From the NCBI RefSeq assembly GCF_020509005.1, contig NC_063012.1, forward strand, positions 5,580,001-5,644,000: a DNA stretch of 64,000 bases, in the 5' to 3' direction. Made by a program: the position numbers and the translations under genes. Source of the stretch: Fulvia fulva (taxonomy: Eukaryota; Ascomycota; Dothideomycetes; Mycosphaerellales; Mycosphaerellaceae). Of this stretch, positions 43,908 to 56,687 are shown piece by piece (the first letter of the stretch is position 1; every line of letters starts with the position of its first letter). The notes beneath the pieces were generated by a model, which had not been told where the DNA came from, searched no databases, and saw only the letters and a list, made by a program, of their open reading frames with translations.

Positions 43908-45126
43908 AAGACAACTGGCAGCAACTTATAGAGGACGCAAAAAGCATAGAAACTAACGATCAGCTCCCTTACCGGTCTCTATAGGTAATGATCACTCAGC
44001 TACGCACGGCGCTTGTACTGTCGTATCACCGAGGGCAACAAGAAATGAGGACGACGTCCTAGGCGATTAGTAAGGCCACCCGGAATCAACACCCCTATAG
44101 CTAGGCATCGGTCGCGGCATCGATACTAGGCCCCCGCCTAACGCACGATATAGTTACGATCCGTATTGTAGCAAAGGAAGACCAGGCCGAAGTTGCGAAG
44201 CTATCGAACAAGGAGCTCGCCTAACGAATTAACTAACCAGGGGTGGTCGTAGTGAACCAACAGTCTAACGGCACTCTATAGATCTATACTAGCTCTACTA
44301 CTACTAGGAGGCACCTAGAGGCATAGCTACAGTGGGCATCTAAGGTTACGGCATTAGCGAAGGTCTTAACGAAACAATTCACGATCCTAGTCCACGACAT
44401 GCCTAAGGAGTTTGACCCAACTAACTAGGGTCACCTACGCGCTCTCTAAGAGGACAACCCGGTCACTCTTAACTCTCTAATCTAGAAGGCGACTTGGCTC
44501 TATAGGAAATGGCCAGAAGGCAAGAAGGCCTCGGCGCTAATAGTATGGCTACAAGACGCGAAAGCGGCGGATCTAGCGATAGAACAAGGCCTAGTCTAGC
44601 AATACAGCCTCAAGACAGTAGAAAAGCACTCCTTATCCTTTCGTGTCCTCCAATGCTTCAAATGCTAACAGTATAGACACTAAACCTACACGTGCACAAA
44701 CAAGCAGGCCTACTCGAACTATATAGGAGACTATATGTCTAGGGACTATACATCGACTACGAGACGGTGCGCGAACTGTCCGGGGCACCACCTATCGTAT
44801 AGTGCGGAATGCCCACAGCGGAAACTAGCGAAAAACAAGGCAATCACAAACAGAACCGTCGCCCTAAGATTCTACGGCGACCGTAAGGCTAGCCTATACC
44901 GGAACTAACTAGCGGCGGTCGGGCATAAGCGCCCTAGGGCCGAGAACGATGTAAAGGATACGCAGCCTAGGGCGTACGGGAGGCCACGTGCTCTGCTAGC
45001 TACGGCGAGGGAATCTAACTAGGCCCGGCTCCCCTTTAGTATATAGCCGATAGGCGTAGACTAGGACGTATAAGGTAGTAGGATATAGGACGCTATAGAG
45101 GAAATGATTGTTAATGCCGATAACTA
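43908..45126 (+). pseudogene. LINE B2 ORF1: gag-like, N-terminally replaced
   Basis: Reads DNWQQLIEDAKSIETN after the module, then an RNA-binding-type middle (VHDMPKEFDP, KATWLYRKWPEGKKA). Three knuckles follow at about 44653-44815: CFKC then HI-TYTC, a degraded second (YSNYIGDYMSRDY) and CANCPGHHLSYSAEC. A basic C-terminus includes GHKRPRAEND. It runs past the ORF2 start codon in another frame. Stops are TAG/TAA. Confidence 0.85.
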
Positions 45127-48100
45127 GCCTCGACACGCTTAGCATCATCTAGTATAACGTCAACTATAGCAAGGATATAGTCCAGAACCATTTCCTACAC
45201 GAGGCGGACCCGCGCGTCTACCACGTCCTTACAATCCAGGAGCTATAGATTAACCCGCACTATAAGAGACCAACGACCTACAAGTTACTAGGCTATACGA
45301 CATGCCTACGAGGCGACGGCAGACCCCGCACGTGCTTCTATGTCAGCAAGGATATACTAGAATCCGACTAGGAGGTAGTGTACTACGTAGACGAAGAAGG
45401 CGGGGGCGATATTACCTCCCTCCACGTAGGTAGCACCTGGATACACAACCTATATATACAACCGCTAGCCTCGAGGTCTAGCCGCGACCTAGGGGTCTGC
45501 AGACACCTAGACAGTGCGCTTAAGAGACAAGGGTGCTACATCGTAGTAGGAGACTTCAACATACACTATCCTTCCTAGGAAAGCCTTATGTAGCCGCACC
45601 CTATAGCCGACGAAGTACTCGACTTGATGGCGAGCAACGCAATTGCCCTTAATACCCCGAAGGACCTGGGCACCTAGAAGAGAGGGGGACTCTAAGGCAC
45701 GATCGACCTCTCCTAGATCTCAGATAGCCACTACTACACGGTAACCTACTGTAGGATCGAACATAAACTCGAGGCGTCGTCAGACTACATGCTAGTTAGG
45801 ACCTCTATTACGACATAGATACAACGCACACTAGCGAGAACCCCTAAGCCAAACTGGGGAAAGGCCTACTAGGCCAATATCTAGGCGTACCTCGATGACT
45901 CTAAGAGGCTAGTCCAGATCGCGTAGTAGCAATATAACAGCAAAGACGAGATAGACGAAGCAGTCTAGGGGTTGACAGACGAAATAAGAAAAGCGACCTC
46001 ACTTCACGTTCCGCTTGCCTAACTAACGATATGGTCTAAACCATACTGGACGCCGGAGTGCACTGCGGTAGTAAGAGAAGCAAGGAGAGCCCGCCGGGTA
46101 TAGACGAGCAGCCATAGCGAGGAGGCCTAGAACGTATATAGGGAGGCATGCTAACAGAAGAAAGCTATAATACGGAGGGAGAAAGCAGTCGGCTGGAGGG
46201 CTACAGTGGAAGAAATCGCCGGCAAGCTAGAGAGGATGTGGAAGCTAGCGAAATGGGCCCGACAGGACCCTACACAGGGCCCCTCCTTCTCTATCCTAGC
46301 GCTACAATCGCCTAGTGGCCCGGTTAGCGACCCCGAGGCCAAGGCGCGTCTACTGGCTAGCAAGTTCTTCCCACCCCTAGTCGAGGCTGATCTAAGCGAC
46401 ATAAACAGCTCTACTCCCCTAGCCCCTAGTATCGCGGTCTAATAGGAGGTGTCCGAGGGAGAAGTTACCGCTGTGCTAAGGAAGTTGCCGGCGAAGAAAG
46501 CCCCGGGGCCGGATAGGATCCCAAACGAGCTACTAAAGAAGTGTAGAGATCAACTAGCCCTAGTAGTTGTAGCGATCTTTAACGCCTGCCTATAGACCGG
46601 ATACCACCCGATAGCTTTTAAACAATCGACGACAGTGGTCCTACGCAAGCCGTAGAAGGAAGACTATACGTAGGTGAAGTCGTACCGCCCAATTGCGCTC
46701 CTTAACACTCTTGGGAAGGCGCTTGAGAAGCTGGTTGCAACGAGACTCTCCGAGGCGGCAGAGGAACACTCCCTACTCCCGGACACCCAGATGGGTGCGC
46801 GCCTATAGCGATCGACGCTATCCGCGATGGAACTTATCACCTCTTAGGTAAAGGCCATCTAGTATAAGAATAGGGACAAGGTGGCTTCCTTACTTAGCCT
46901 AGACATATCGGGAGCCCTCGACTACGTATCATACCCGCGGCTTCTCTACATCCTAAGGTCGAAAGGACTCCCTGAGTGGCTTGTCAACTTCGTACGGTCC
47001 TACCTCTAAAACCGCAGTACGTCGATCCTGGTCGGCCAGTACAGAAGCCCATTTCAAGCAGTCTACACTAGAATCCCGTAAGGCTCAACGCTAGTACCTA
47101 TTCTGTTCCTCTTCTTTATAGCGACGCTGCTCCCAGCCCTAGAATCCCAGAACACCGCTGCGAGCGGCTTCGTAGACGACACAAACATCCTAGCGTAGTC
47201 TTCCTCGACTAAGGAGAACTGTAGGCTACTAGAAGAGAAGCACAAGATCTGCGAGGACTGGGCTAGGAGGCACGGGGCTCGGTTTGCCCCAGAAAAGTAC
47301 AATCTGATACACTTTACGCGCCGGCCACGGTTCCACAATATACAAGCTTCTATCTAGATATAGGGGCACACGACTAACCCGGCAAATCAGCTTAGGATCC
47401 TCGGACTATAGGTAGACCCGGCGCTACGGTAGAGGAAGCACGTATAGGCAATATTACGGAAAGCTGAACAGAATATAGCATTATACTAGAGGCTTACTAC
47501 GTCCATATAGGGGGCGGACTTCCGGCAGTCACGACTTCTATATACGGCTATTGTACGGCCAGTCCTTACCTATAGCAGCCAAGTGTGGTCCTTAGGCGAG
47601 AGGGCCTGCCTATCGAAGGGAGTCGTCGCGCCGCTAGCGAAGATCTAAAACCAATGCCTAAGGAAGGTCACCGGGGCATATAAGTCGACACTAACGAGGA
47701 TGCTTAAGCACGAGACCGCTATACCGCCGATCGACCTATATATCTAGGGACTACGGACCTCCTACTTAGGCAAGTCGGCACAGTACCTAGTATAGAAGGT
47801 CATCGCCAGTGCAGTCGCAAGGGCCCGCGAATCAGTACTAGCGCATAAGGGCATTCGACCCGGAAACGAGCCGAACTACCGGGTAAGGGACGAATAGCTA
47901 GCAACACAATAGGAAGGTGAGAAATCGTTTGTAGAGCAACTATGGAAAGAGAGGTGGAACAACCAGGTTGTAGGGCATAGTGGACGCCCTTAGCCAGCGG
48001 GACAACCTAAGGAATAGTCAGCTACAAAATCCGCGGTCAAGCACCCCCCGAAGCTTATCCACTACCGCCTTACGAGGGCATAGAGTAGCATAGCAACCCA

Positions 48101-48480
48101 ACTACGAAGCGAACACATCGGCCTCTAGGGGTACCTATTATGGAGGAAGGTCCTAGGATACACGAATACTAGCTGCCCCTACGGCTATCGCTCCCAGAAC
48201 GTACGGTACGCACTCCTCGTCTGTCCGAGGTGGTCGCTAGGAAGGGGGGAGTGGATGGCAAAGGCGAGGAACCGGACGATTAGGGCACTTCTTAACAACG
48301 CTAAAGACCTACGGCGCATTACGAACTAGATACTAGAGAAGGGCTGGCTAGAACAGTACCGCCTAGTAGGAGCAGTGTAGGAAGAGAGGACACGACGTAG
48401 CGCGACGAGACCGGCTAGGAGCGGGGGCTAACGGGGTAGTGACATGGACTACGTACGTTTAGAGGGAAAGCTAATCTAGA
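45114..48480 (+). pseudogene. LINE B2 ORF2: endonuclease-reverse transcriptase
   Basis: Met at 45114 (MPITSLDTLSII then YNVNYSKD, aligned with LINE A2 ORF2). Endonuclease: RTCFYVSKDILESD, DITSLHVGSTWIHNLYIQP, YIVVGDFNIHYPS (about 45530-45575), GTIDLS, and ASSDYMLV (SDH changed to SDY). Linker: FFPPLVEADL. RT: KKAPGPDRIPNELLKK, KSYRPIALLNTLGKALEK, LSLDISGALDYVSYPRLL (motif A), GSTLVPILFLFFIATL (motif B), SGFVDDTNILA (motif C, intact at about 47160-47190), RLTTSI. C-terminal knuckle: CPYGYRSQNVRYALLVC. Open segments starting at 45378 and 46206 share the start frame; stops are TAG/TAA. Confidence 0.92.
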
Positions 48481-48609
48481 TAAGGAGTAGTCGGGGGCGG
48501 GAAGGGTTTTCACCTATTCGGGTTTCCCTTTGTACATAACAATAGATATATACCTATATAGGCCGGATAGGGTCCTAGAACAGGGGAATGACAAATCTAT
48601 CTATCTATC
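48481..48609 (+). repeat. LINE B2 3' UTR and CTAT tail
   Basis: Contains GGGTTTTCACCTATTCGGG, TTTCCC, TATAGGCCGGATAGGG, CAGGGGAATGACAAAT and then CTAT units to 48609. It is the mirror image of the LINE B1 end at 28080-28210 and shares its plan with the A and C families. Confidence 0.9.
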
Positions 48610-48621
48610 TATATAGATATA

Positions 48622-48700
48622 CGCTATCCTATTAGGTCCTTCTTCGTCTTTTGTATAATCCGCCGTCTTCTACTACTACGTAACTCGTACCTATTTAATA
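48622..48700 (+). repeat. copia-1 3' LTR, right piece
   Basis: Continues the LTR after LINE B2 (CGCTATCCTATTAGGTCC) and ends CTATTTAATA, followed by the AGAAC target duplication. Confidence 0.93.
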
Positions 48701-48905
48701 AGAACTAATATAGCGGATATAGCCTTTTTATCCCGCCTATAGACGATAAAGAGAACACTATCTATATACGTATTATCAAAGCCTTCTACGATACGCTAGT
48801 AGTAGGACACCTAGGAAAGACTACTACGAGTAGATTAGTATTACGGTACTATATATAGCCTCGAATATATTACCGTAACGGCGTATATTTACTTAAACCC
48901 GCGGG
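48701..48905 (+). pseudogene. gypsy-4 integrase H2C2 fragment
   Basis: Continues the frame broken at 37382: YSGYSLFIPPIDDKENTIYI, IIKAFYDTLVVGHLGKTTTS (zinc-binding His region, about 48790-48830), RYYI, PRIYYRNGVY. The catalytic core is not present; a different sequence follows near 48905. Confidence 0.72.
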
Positions 48906-49250
48906 TACATACCTAGACCTCGCGCCCGCTAACTAATCCGACTAGCGGCTTAGCACCCGTATATAACTCTCGCGCCCTCCGCGCCTCCCTTAGATAGAAC
49001 ATCTATTCGACTTATACCTTACCCGACTATATACTTATACCTACTTATAATACTTCGAATAGATAATTACTAACATATAGAGAGATACGAGAAGCTATAT
49101 TCGGGAGATTATAGAGAAACCGCGATAGTATACGAGGAAGTACTAAGATTAGGTATCGTACTTGCTAAGTCGTACCTTAAAGTAGATTATAGCTAATATA
49201 GTAATAATAGCGAGACAGACCGGTACCGGCGTACTAGGCGTAAGTATAGA
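48906..49250. other. Junction between gypsy-4 and gypsy-5, no clear gene
   Basis: Probably the 5' leader, and perhaps part of the LTR, of gypsy-5. I see no second LTR copy in the window and no readable domain. Confidence 0.35.
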
Positions 49251-51317
49251 GAATACTAATAGACGCGTTCATCGCGCGTCCCTTAATAGATTATCCTTCT
49301 TCACCCTACTATCCGATCTACCCGATAACGATAGCGCGAACCCGGCGACGTAGACTTAAGGACGTAAAGAGGATATCGTAAATAGGCTCCTCGACGAGAA
49401 TAACTAGTACCGTAAGTAGTATAAGAAGGTATCTAACTAACTTAAGGCGATTGAGGAAGAGGAGGTCGAGATAGAGCTAGACTTAGCTAACCTATATAGG
49501 GCGGAGTTTATCGAGGATAAGATAGAAGATAAGGGTACTAAGGTACCGAGGAAGAGGAGGGTTACTATTAATAACTTCTAGGAAGCCTTCGACTCGTTAA
49601 ACGGGTTGAATATAGATAAGTTTAAGAAGACGGTTAATAACTATCCCTAGTAGATCTATAAGATCCTCTATAATATCGAGTCCGATTACCGACGTACGTA
49701 TAAGCTTAATACTACGCTCGATATAGCTAATCGTATTAACCTTCGTAAGGCGTAAGATACTAAGGACTAGATAGACCGACTCGAGGATATAATCGATACG
49801 GAATAGGCGACTAGACAGTCCCTAGAAGAGGAGGCTACGCGACTAAAGGAGGAGATCGCTAAGCGCGATAATACTATCGTTATCGACCTAGACGAGCTTA
49901 TAAGGGCTAAAGATATAAAGAAGGTATATTGTACGTAGTATAAGGTAGCGGAGAGCAAGCTAGTAGAGACCGAGACTAAGCTCGTAGTAGCCGAGAAGCG
50001 TATTACTAAGCTTAAGAAGTAAGAGAAGGACCGTAGCCGGTCTAAGGAAAAGTAAGACCTACTACCTTAGCGAACCGAGTCTAAAGAGTCACTAGAGTAT
50101 CGGTAGAATAGAGGTAAGCCTAATAGGAAGAAGTCGGACCCGGATTTATCGGACTTTTTAGACGACGAGGACGACGGTAATAAGGGCCGTAAGAATAGCC
50201 GTAAGGACGGTAGTCGTAAGGGTAGGAAGAATCGCCCGAGTACCGACTTAGATAGTAACCCTATCTCCGTATATACGACTTACGACGCCGACATAACTAC
50301 TAGTATCAAGTCCTCTAACGAGCTAAAGGCCTCTACTAAGTTCGATCTAAAGAGCGACGATATTAAGTTCTAAGAGTAGTAGCGTACTACCGAAGCTAAG
50401 CTCTAAGCCTCGAAGTACCGTACTATAAAGGACTCCCTTTAGAACGTCTAGAGCTAGTTAAAGAACGGTATATAGACCTATGTCGACTTAAACATCCCTA
50501 GTCTTACTAAGTCTACGGAAGGTACGACTACTTAGTACGCTTCTATAGATAAGATAATAGAAGATCTAGCCCGGCGCTACGGTACCCGTAATGCCTATAC
50601 TAATACTATAACTAAGCTTAACAGTCTATAGTAGGGTGATAAGGAGAAGTTTAGTGACTTCTACCTATCCTTCCGTAAGAACGCCGATATCGTTAACCTT
50701 AATAACGGCGCGAAGAAAAAGAAACTCGAGAAGGACTTCCTACTCCGTAAGTTAAACTCGCGCTATAACAACCGTGTTATAAACGAGGATATAGTCAACA
50801 TGACCCTTAAGTAAGTCGTGTCTACGCTATATAACTACGAGGACAAATTTGAGGCGTTCGACCTTAAGTACGGTAAGACTAGTAATAGTAATAAGACCTA
50901 AGGTAATAAGAAGACTACTAAGAGTAACGACGATAAGAAGGATACGGCTTCGGGTAGTAGCGATAATAACACTAACCCGAACGCTAAGACTAAGTAGGCT
51001 TATCGACCTTAGGCATTTTAGTATATCTAACCTTTAGATACTACTCGCGCCTAGGAATATATCGATTAGAATCGGTACTTAAAATGCGAATAAGAAGGTT
51101 ACCGCCGTATTAATACCGATTAGTACCCCCTTCGAGATGTCGCCCGCCGCCTATTTACGCTAGGCTATAACCTAAGCAATAACCGCCGTAACGGTAGTAA
51201 TAGTAGTAACGCTAATAATATCGGCGGCGCGGGAAACGCCTAGTCTACTCCGTAAGCGTAATACGTAGTAGACCGTACAAGTTAGAGTTACGAGAAAACG
51301 AGAAAAAGTATAAATAT
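49251..51317 (+). pseudogene. gypsy-5 gag
   Basis: Reads YKKVSN, KAIEEEEVEIELDLANLYRAE, VPRKRRVTINNF, FDSLNGLNIDKFKKTVNNYP. A long coiled coil follows (DRLEDIIDTE, EEATRLKEEIAKRD, ESKLVETETKLVVAEKRITK), then a Ser/Arg-rich acidic-basic stretch (DPDLSDFLDDEDDGNKGRK) and a capsid-type domain (DLARRYGTRNAYTNTITKLN, KFSDFYLSFRKNADIV, LEKDFLLRKLNSRY at about 50560-50770). A degraded knuckle (YLKCE then EGYRRINTDYYP) lies at about 51075-51130. copia-2 interrupts it just after the knuckle. Confidence 0.82.
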
Positions 51318-51552
51318 TATTAAGATATAGTATCTTAAAGGGAGTCAATAATCAGGAAGTGATCTAGTAGCCTAAGGTATCTACGATAACTTAGCTTATA
51401 GGGAGATACCTTCTCTCCCCTTTAGCTTAGATAGACATCTAACACAATTAACATATTAGTTCCTAATATATTGCTATATGCTCGTGCTATTAGTCAGTTG
51501 AAGATTGATCTCTTACTCTACTCCGCTACTATCTACTCGTACCTGTTTAATA
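51318..51552 (+). repeat. copia-2 5' LTR (235 bp) and adjoining PBS
   Basis: Begins TATTAAGATATAG (RIP form of TGTTAAG) and ends CCTGTTTAATA. GGTTATAAGCCCGAG at 51553-51567 is the same half-tRNA initiator-Met primer site as in copia-1. It has more C-to-T and G-to-A changes than the right LTR. Confidence 0.95.
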
Positions 51553-51639
51553 GGTTATAAGCCCGAGTTTATATAGGAATAAGAGCAACCTATATCAGTA
51601 TAGGTTACTTATATCCCTTACTATCGTAGTAGAAAACAT

Positions 51640-53090
51640 CTAGGAATCAGAAGTCTACCCCGTCTATCCTATTAAGGAGCTTAGTTTGATACTAAGTAAT
51701 AGGTGACCTAGACAAGGACTCTATACGGTTTACTTAAAGCTAATACCTTAAAGATACTCTGTAGGTAGAACTGCATCGAGATACTATTAAGAGGGACTTT
51801 AAGTAAGTCATTTGAAGCTCTGCTAGGAGAGACAGACCTATGTCCTAGCCCCGAGACCTTACACCGCTCCTTCTTTACTTTACTAAGCAGGCCTTAGTAT
51901 CTACACCTACGAACCTTCCTATTCTATACTAGAAGCCTTAGTAGGATCTAAGCCACCACCTTAGAACATACATACCTTGTTTCATTACATCCAATTTATT
52001 ATAGATTTATACTAAGAGAAGATAGAGGAGAAGGGAGGCAAAGTCCTAATTCTTAGGAGGGACAATTAGAAGAGATAGTTCAATCTTTAGAGATATAAGA
52101 TAGAGAGCCAATTAGCATTCTTTACAATTGATGACCTAATAGAAGTGTCTTTTGACAATATTAAGGGCAAGACTCTAAAACTCTAAGAAGAGGCTACAAC
52201 TAAAGAGATCCTTAATACGCTAACATAGACAAGACACAATATAGTGTGCAACTTCAGTATCCTTAGTAGGATTATAGAAGAAGATGAATTTGAGCTTAAG
52301 GGCTTATATGAATCTAGAAGAGCTGCTAAGAAGTAGGTGTATCTCTAGAACAAGTATAGCCAGGTGCTACCAACCTATGTACATGAGCTCACAAAGCAAT
52401 TTGTGACCTTTGAGATGAGTGAAGAGTTCACTATTAGATCTGCATAGACACACCTAGTTTCTCTTAGAAAAAGGATTGCTAATGTTGACCTAGAGGGTCA
52501 GCATTATAGGAAAGCTAATGTGAGGATGACCCGGCTCTTAAGCTCACTGCCACCTGACTACTATATAGCTAGGGATACTATTATAGCTCAGCTAAAGATG
52601 GATTATAAAAGGACCTTAAAGATCCTTGAAGCTTAAGAAGCTAGGTTAGATCCCTCTAAGGCTAAGTATAGCATAGTAGCCACCTAGGTCAAGCCCTTAG
52701 GTCTAGTAAGACCACTCTCCTGCCTTCTCTATAAGAAGGATCATCTGATCAAGGACTGCCCTAGTTTGCCTAAGGCAAGAAAGGTCCTTAGATCTCATTC
52801 CTAACCACTATCTTCCTAGAATATAACATATGTCAAGAAGAAGAGAACTCTACTACCCACTTCAAGGAGGACACTAAGAGAGAAGTCCTCTATAGAAGAA
52901 CTTAAGAAAATGGTAAAGAAACTCAGCTCTAACATGCTGTCACTCTAGAAGAACCAGGCCTAGTCTTTTACCTCTAAAGCAAAGAAGACTAGAAAAGGGT
53001 TTTCCGCCCAAGAGTCACGTGACTCATGTAGCTCATCCCTAGAGACAATGTCTGATGATGATGAGTATAATAAAGTGGCTCGCTTAACTA
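51640..53090 (+). pseudogene. copia-2 gag with CCHC knuckle
   Basis: The capsid-like part is about 51990-52720 (FITIDDLIEVSFD, YESRRAAKK, QVLPTYVHELTKQFVTFEMSEEFTI, RMTRLLSSLPPDYY). The knuckle is CLLYKKDHLIKDC at about 52718-52757 (second Cys to Tyr). A Lys/Ser-rich linker leads to the protease. Stops are TAG/TAA. Confidence 0.8.
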
Positions 53091-56000
53091 TAGAAGTCCA
53101 AGGCAAGTTCCCCTCGTTAGAGTAGTTACTTAACTCCTATACTTCATCCTATATGACTGACTAAAGCTACCTCTTTAGATCTATAACTCCCTTAACAAGG
53201 AAGAAATGGATCAAAGTAGGAGGTGGGTTTTTATTGGCCACTTATATTAGGAATGTAGAGATGAGTAGGAGAGCTAGCAGAAAAGTTGTTTTAGAAGATG
53301 TCCTACTTATACCTAAGCTAGGAGTGAACCTGGTTTCATAGAAACAGTTTAGCAAGCAGTTTAGTGTACAACCTCTATCATTTTCTCTTGTTTCCCCCTC
53401 TAGTGAGACTGTTGTCTAGACAAAGCTCCTTAGGGGGGTTCTATTCATTAATAAGATTTCTCCTCTCCTACAAGAACGGGCACATTACTTATCATGTGCA
53501 CTACTAATAGAGAATGCCTTTGTGACTGCTTAATTAGAGACCGACCTGAAGTAGTAGGAGCTTTAGTATAGAAGATTTGTACACTTTAGGAAGAATTTGC
53601 TCCAGAATCTTCACAAGGTAACAGACTTAAAAGAACCTATTCCTATCCCTAAGGATAGCTTTCACTAGTACAGAGTATGTTCAATAGTAAAGATAAAGAA
53701 GTATAAAGGCAAAGTTATAGAGAGAAGACCTAAAAGACTTGCCCTTGTATCTATTGACATATATGGCCCACTACTAATCTCAAGACTAGGATTTAAATAC
53801 TAGCTTAAGATTGTTAACAACTTCTCTAGGAAGAAGTGGACCTTTCCTCTTAGGAAAAGAGAAGATGCTCCAGTTGCTCTCTAGAACTAGAAGATCAAAG
53901 TAGAGAGGAAATCATTAGCGTAGCTAAAAGTAGTAAGACTCAACAATACAAAAGAACTTATTGCATTAGTAAAGTAGTAGGAGAAGGATTTAGGGATTAG
54001 GCTCGAGCCGACTAAGGTATACAACTCTCTACAGAATGTACTAGTTAAGAGGTCAATATAAACCTTAGAGGACTCTATAAGGGCAATGCTTAAAGAGGCT
54101 AAAATGCCGGTTGAATTTTGGCCTAAAGCACTAGAGGCCTAAACTTATATAAGGAACAAACTGCTAAATGGCCTAGATTACGATAGGTTCAAGGTTTCAC
54201 TAGATAAGGCTTTTGATAGTATCAAACCGACCATTAACCATTTGAAAGTTTAGGGATACAAAGCTGTTGTCTATATAGACACAAGATCCCAACCTCAATA
54301 GGCAAGAAGTGACAAGCTAATAAATAGGGGTAAAGAAGCAGTGTTTATTAGGTATGTTAAAAACACAGCTAAAGCCTAGCTCTTTTAGGAACTAGACATA
54401 AGAGCTGTTAAACAATACACATATACAGACTTCTTTAAGGACTAGCCTAGAGGTGATATAGGTCTTAATGTTCTAACATTGAATCTACTAAGCAGTGTAC
54501 TAGCTAGGAAGCCCTTAGGAAGGCCGAGGAAGAACGTATCCTTAGGACAATCTACCTACTATTTAGGCGTCTATTAGAGCACCCCCGAAATAGATCAGCC
54601 AATTGAGAGCCCTAAAGTCGCTCAGCCGAGAAAGCTGTTTGTATAACTTCCCTAACCTCCGGAGAACGTAGGGGAATTTCAGAAAATCGATTAGCTAATT
54701 AAGAGAAGCTCCCTAGATCCCTAGGAAATAGACGTTACTAGGTCATAAGTGACGGTCCCTAAATCATCCCTTGGAAAGAGAAAGGCTAACTATGATGTTA
54801 AGGGCTATGACATAAAACAGAAAGCCCTAAAATCTATAGTCCCTAAGCCCGAACTAACTACTAAAGTGGGAGAAGTAATGGACCTCTTAGAGAACCTTGC
54901 TGCTTTTCACCAAGCTTTCTTTGTAGCTATATAATCAGTGGATAGTTCAATCCTATAGGATAGCGAATTCCTAGAAGAAGTTGAGGAAATGGCCTTTGTA
55001 GCAACTGTAGAAGCTATTGTATATAAGCAAGAGGTCCCAATTCCAAAATCCTATAAGGATGCTATAAATGACAAGAAATGGGGACATCTTTAGAAGGAAG
55101 CAATCCAAAAGGAACTAGATGCTCTACAGAGTAACAACACCTAGGAAAATTCTGTTCCACTAAAAGGAGCAAATCTGGTTACATCAAGGTGGGTCTTTGA
55201 TATTAAGAGAAGCATTAGTGGAGCTATTGAAAAGTTCAAGGCTAGACTAGTTGCAAGGGGCTTCTCACAGAAGTTTGGTGTTGACTTTATGGAGACATTT
55301 GCACCTACAGTAAGACAGGACACCCTTAGGGTGTTTATGGCTATTGTGTGTAAGAAGGATCTTCATCTTCACTAAGTGGATGTGAACAATGCATTCACAG
55401 AAAGCACCCTCTATGAAGACATCTTCATGTTACCACCACTAGGAGTTGAGCTTCCACTAAACATAGTGTTCAAAATCCTCAAAAGCCTGTATGGACTTAA
55501 GTAAGCAGCTAGAGATTGGAATCAACTCTGTGTGTCAAAGCTCAGAGAGATTGGATTCACACAGTCAGAAGTGGATCCATGCCTACTTATCTATAAGAAG
55601 AGGGAGATCATAATCCTTATACATGTGGATGACATTCCAATTGCTGCACCAAAGTTGACAGATGTTCTCTGGTTCAAAAGAGAACTTGGCAAGATCTAGG
55701 TGAACCTGAAAAGATCCTTGGCATGAGAGTCACAAGGGACAGGAAGAGAGGAATCCTGAAACTTGACCAAGGACACTTTGTTAGGGACAGCCTAGCCAAG
55801 ATGGGAATGAACCATAAGAAGGCAGCACCTACACACTCACCCATGGACAGCTATGAGGCCCTCAAACCTTCAAGCCACATAGATGAGAGGTGTGACAAGG
55901 CAGAGTACTAGAGTATTAATGGTACTTAGATGTGGCCAGTAACAATCACGAGGCCAGACATTGCTTTTGCCCTAGGAAGGATGAGCTTATTTGTGAGTGA

Positions 56001-56600
56001 CCCATCCACCTACTACATAAAGGCTTTGAAGAAGATCACTAGGTACCTAAGATCATACCCTGATCTAGGACTTCAGTTCTCAAAGTCTAGAAAAGGACAC
56101 CTTATTAGATACTGTGATTCTGATTATGCAATAGACAAAGCAGATAGAGTCTCAATCCTTAGGTATGTCTTCTTCCTCTGTGGGGCACCAGTTTCTTGGA
56201 TAAGCAAAAAGCAAAAGTCTGTAGCAACATCTATAATAGAGGCTGAATACATAGCTATGAATGTATGTGCGAAGTAGTCCCAATTCCTAGCTTTACTGCT
56301 AAGAGAAATAGATTGTCTAGAGTTAGTAGGAGACTGTTCCTATTAACCAAGAATCACTAGAAACTAGGAGACTATATCAAATTTGAGACCAGTCTAATTA
56401 AGAGGTGACAATCAAGCTGCCCTTACCCTAGTGAAAGATGTATATGTTCATAACAAGTCGAAGCACATTGACATTGCCTATAACGCTATTAGGAAACTTT
56501 AGTGGAGGAGGCTTATTACTATTAAGTACACCCTAACCTCTAAGATAGTTGTAGACGGGTCTATAAAACCAAAGACTGGTCCACACTTCTAGAGGTTTGT
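53091..56600 (+). pseudogene. copia-2 pol: protease, integrase, RT, RNase H; one frameshift
   Basis: Protease: LLNSYTSSYMTD (about 53125-53162). Pre-integrase: YRRFVHFRKNLLQNLHKVTD. Integrase: LALVSIDIYGPL, SRLGFKY, IVNNFSRKKWTFPL, NSLQNVLVKRS, EFWPKALEA and a long linker. RT: ANLVTSRWVFDIKRSISGAI, VDFMETFAPTVRQDTLR, VDVNNAFTES, YGLK, LIHVDDIPIAAPKL (HVDD for YVDD, about 55615-55660). A deletion near 55695 shifts the frame; 55723-55911 and 55930-56277 carry on (TRPDIAFALGRMSLFVSDPS, RYCDSDYAIDKADRVSILRY, IIEAEYIAM). KHIDIAYNAIRKL ends RNase H. Confidence 0.92.
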
Positions 56601-56687
56601 AAGCCAGCTAAACCTGTTATAAAAAGGTCCAAGTGCTATTGATAGGAAGTAAGCAGACTGTAACCTCCTATACGAGATGAGTAGGAG

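Larger units (their letters stand above)
42826..48609 (+). mobile_element. LINE B2: composite LINE with the 1,082-bp 5' module
   Basis: A 5,784-bp insertion flanked by the 12-bp duplication TATATAGATATA (42814-42825 and 48610-48621), splitting the copia-1 3' LTR. It starts with the module (42826-43907), which joins ORF1 at CCCT|AAGACAAC. A nearly full ORF1, full ORF2, common 3' UTR and CTAT tail follow. Compared with LINE B1, at least 35 N-terminal codons of ORF1 are replaced by the module. The open segments of ORF2 that I could phase share one frame. It is the youngest nested layer at this point. Confidence 0.95.
37383..48700 (+). mobile_element. copia-1: Ty1/copia element with LINE B2 nested in its 3' LTR
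   Basis: Flanked by the 5-bp duplication AGAAC (37378-37382 and 48701-48705). The LTRs begin TGTTAAGA. The 5' LTR is 234 bp. The 3' LTR is 214 bp once LINE B2 is removed (42691-42825 plus 48622-48700), because it lacks 20 bp present in the 5' LTR. The internal order is gag, protease, integrase, RT, RNase H, as in Pseudoviridae. Excision restores the gypsy-4 frame (IYIKN to YSGYSLF). All domains carry RIP-type stops. Confidence 0.95.
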
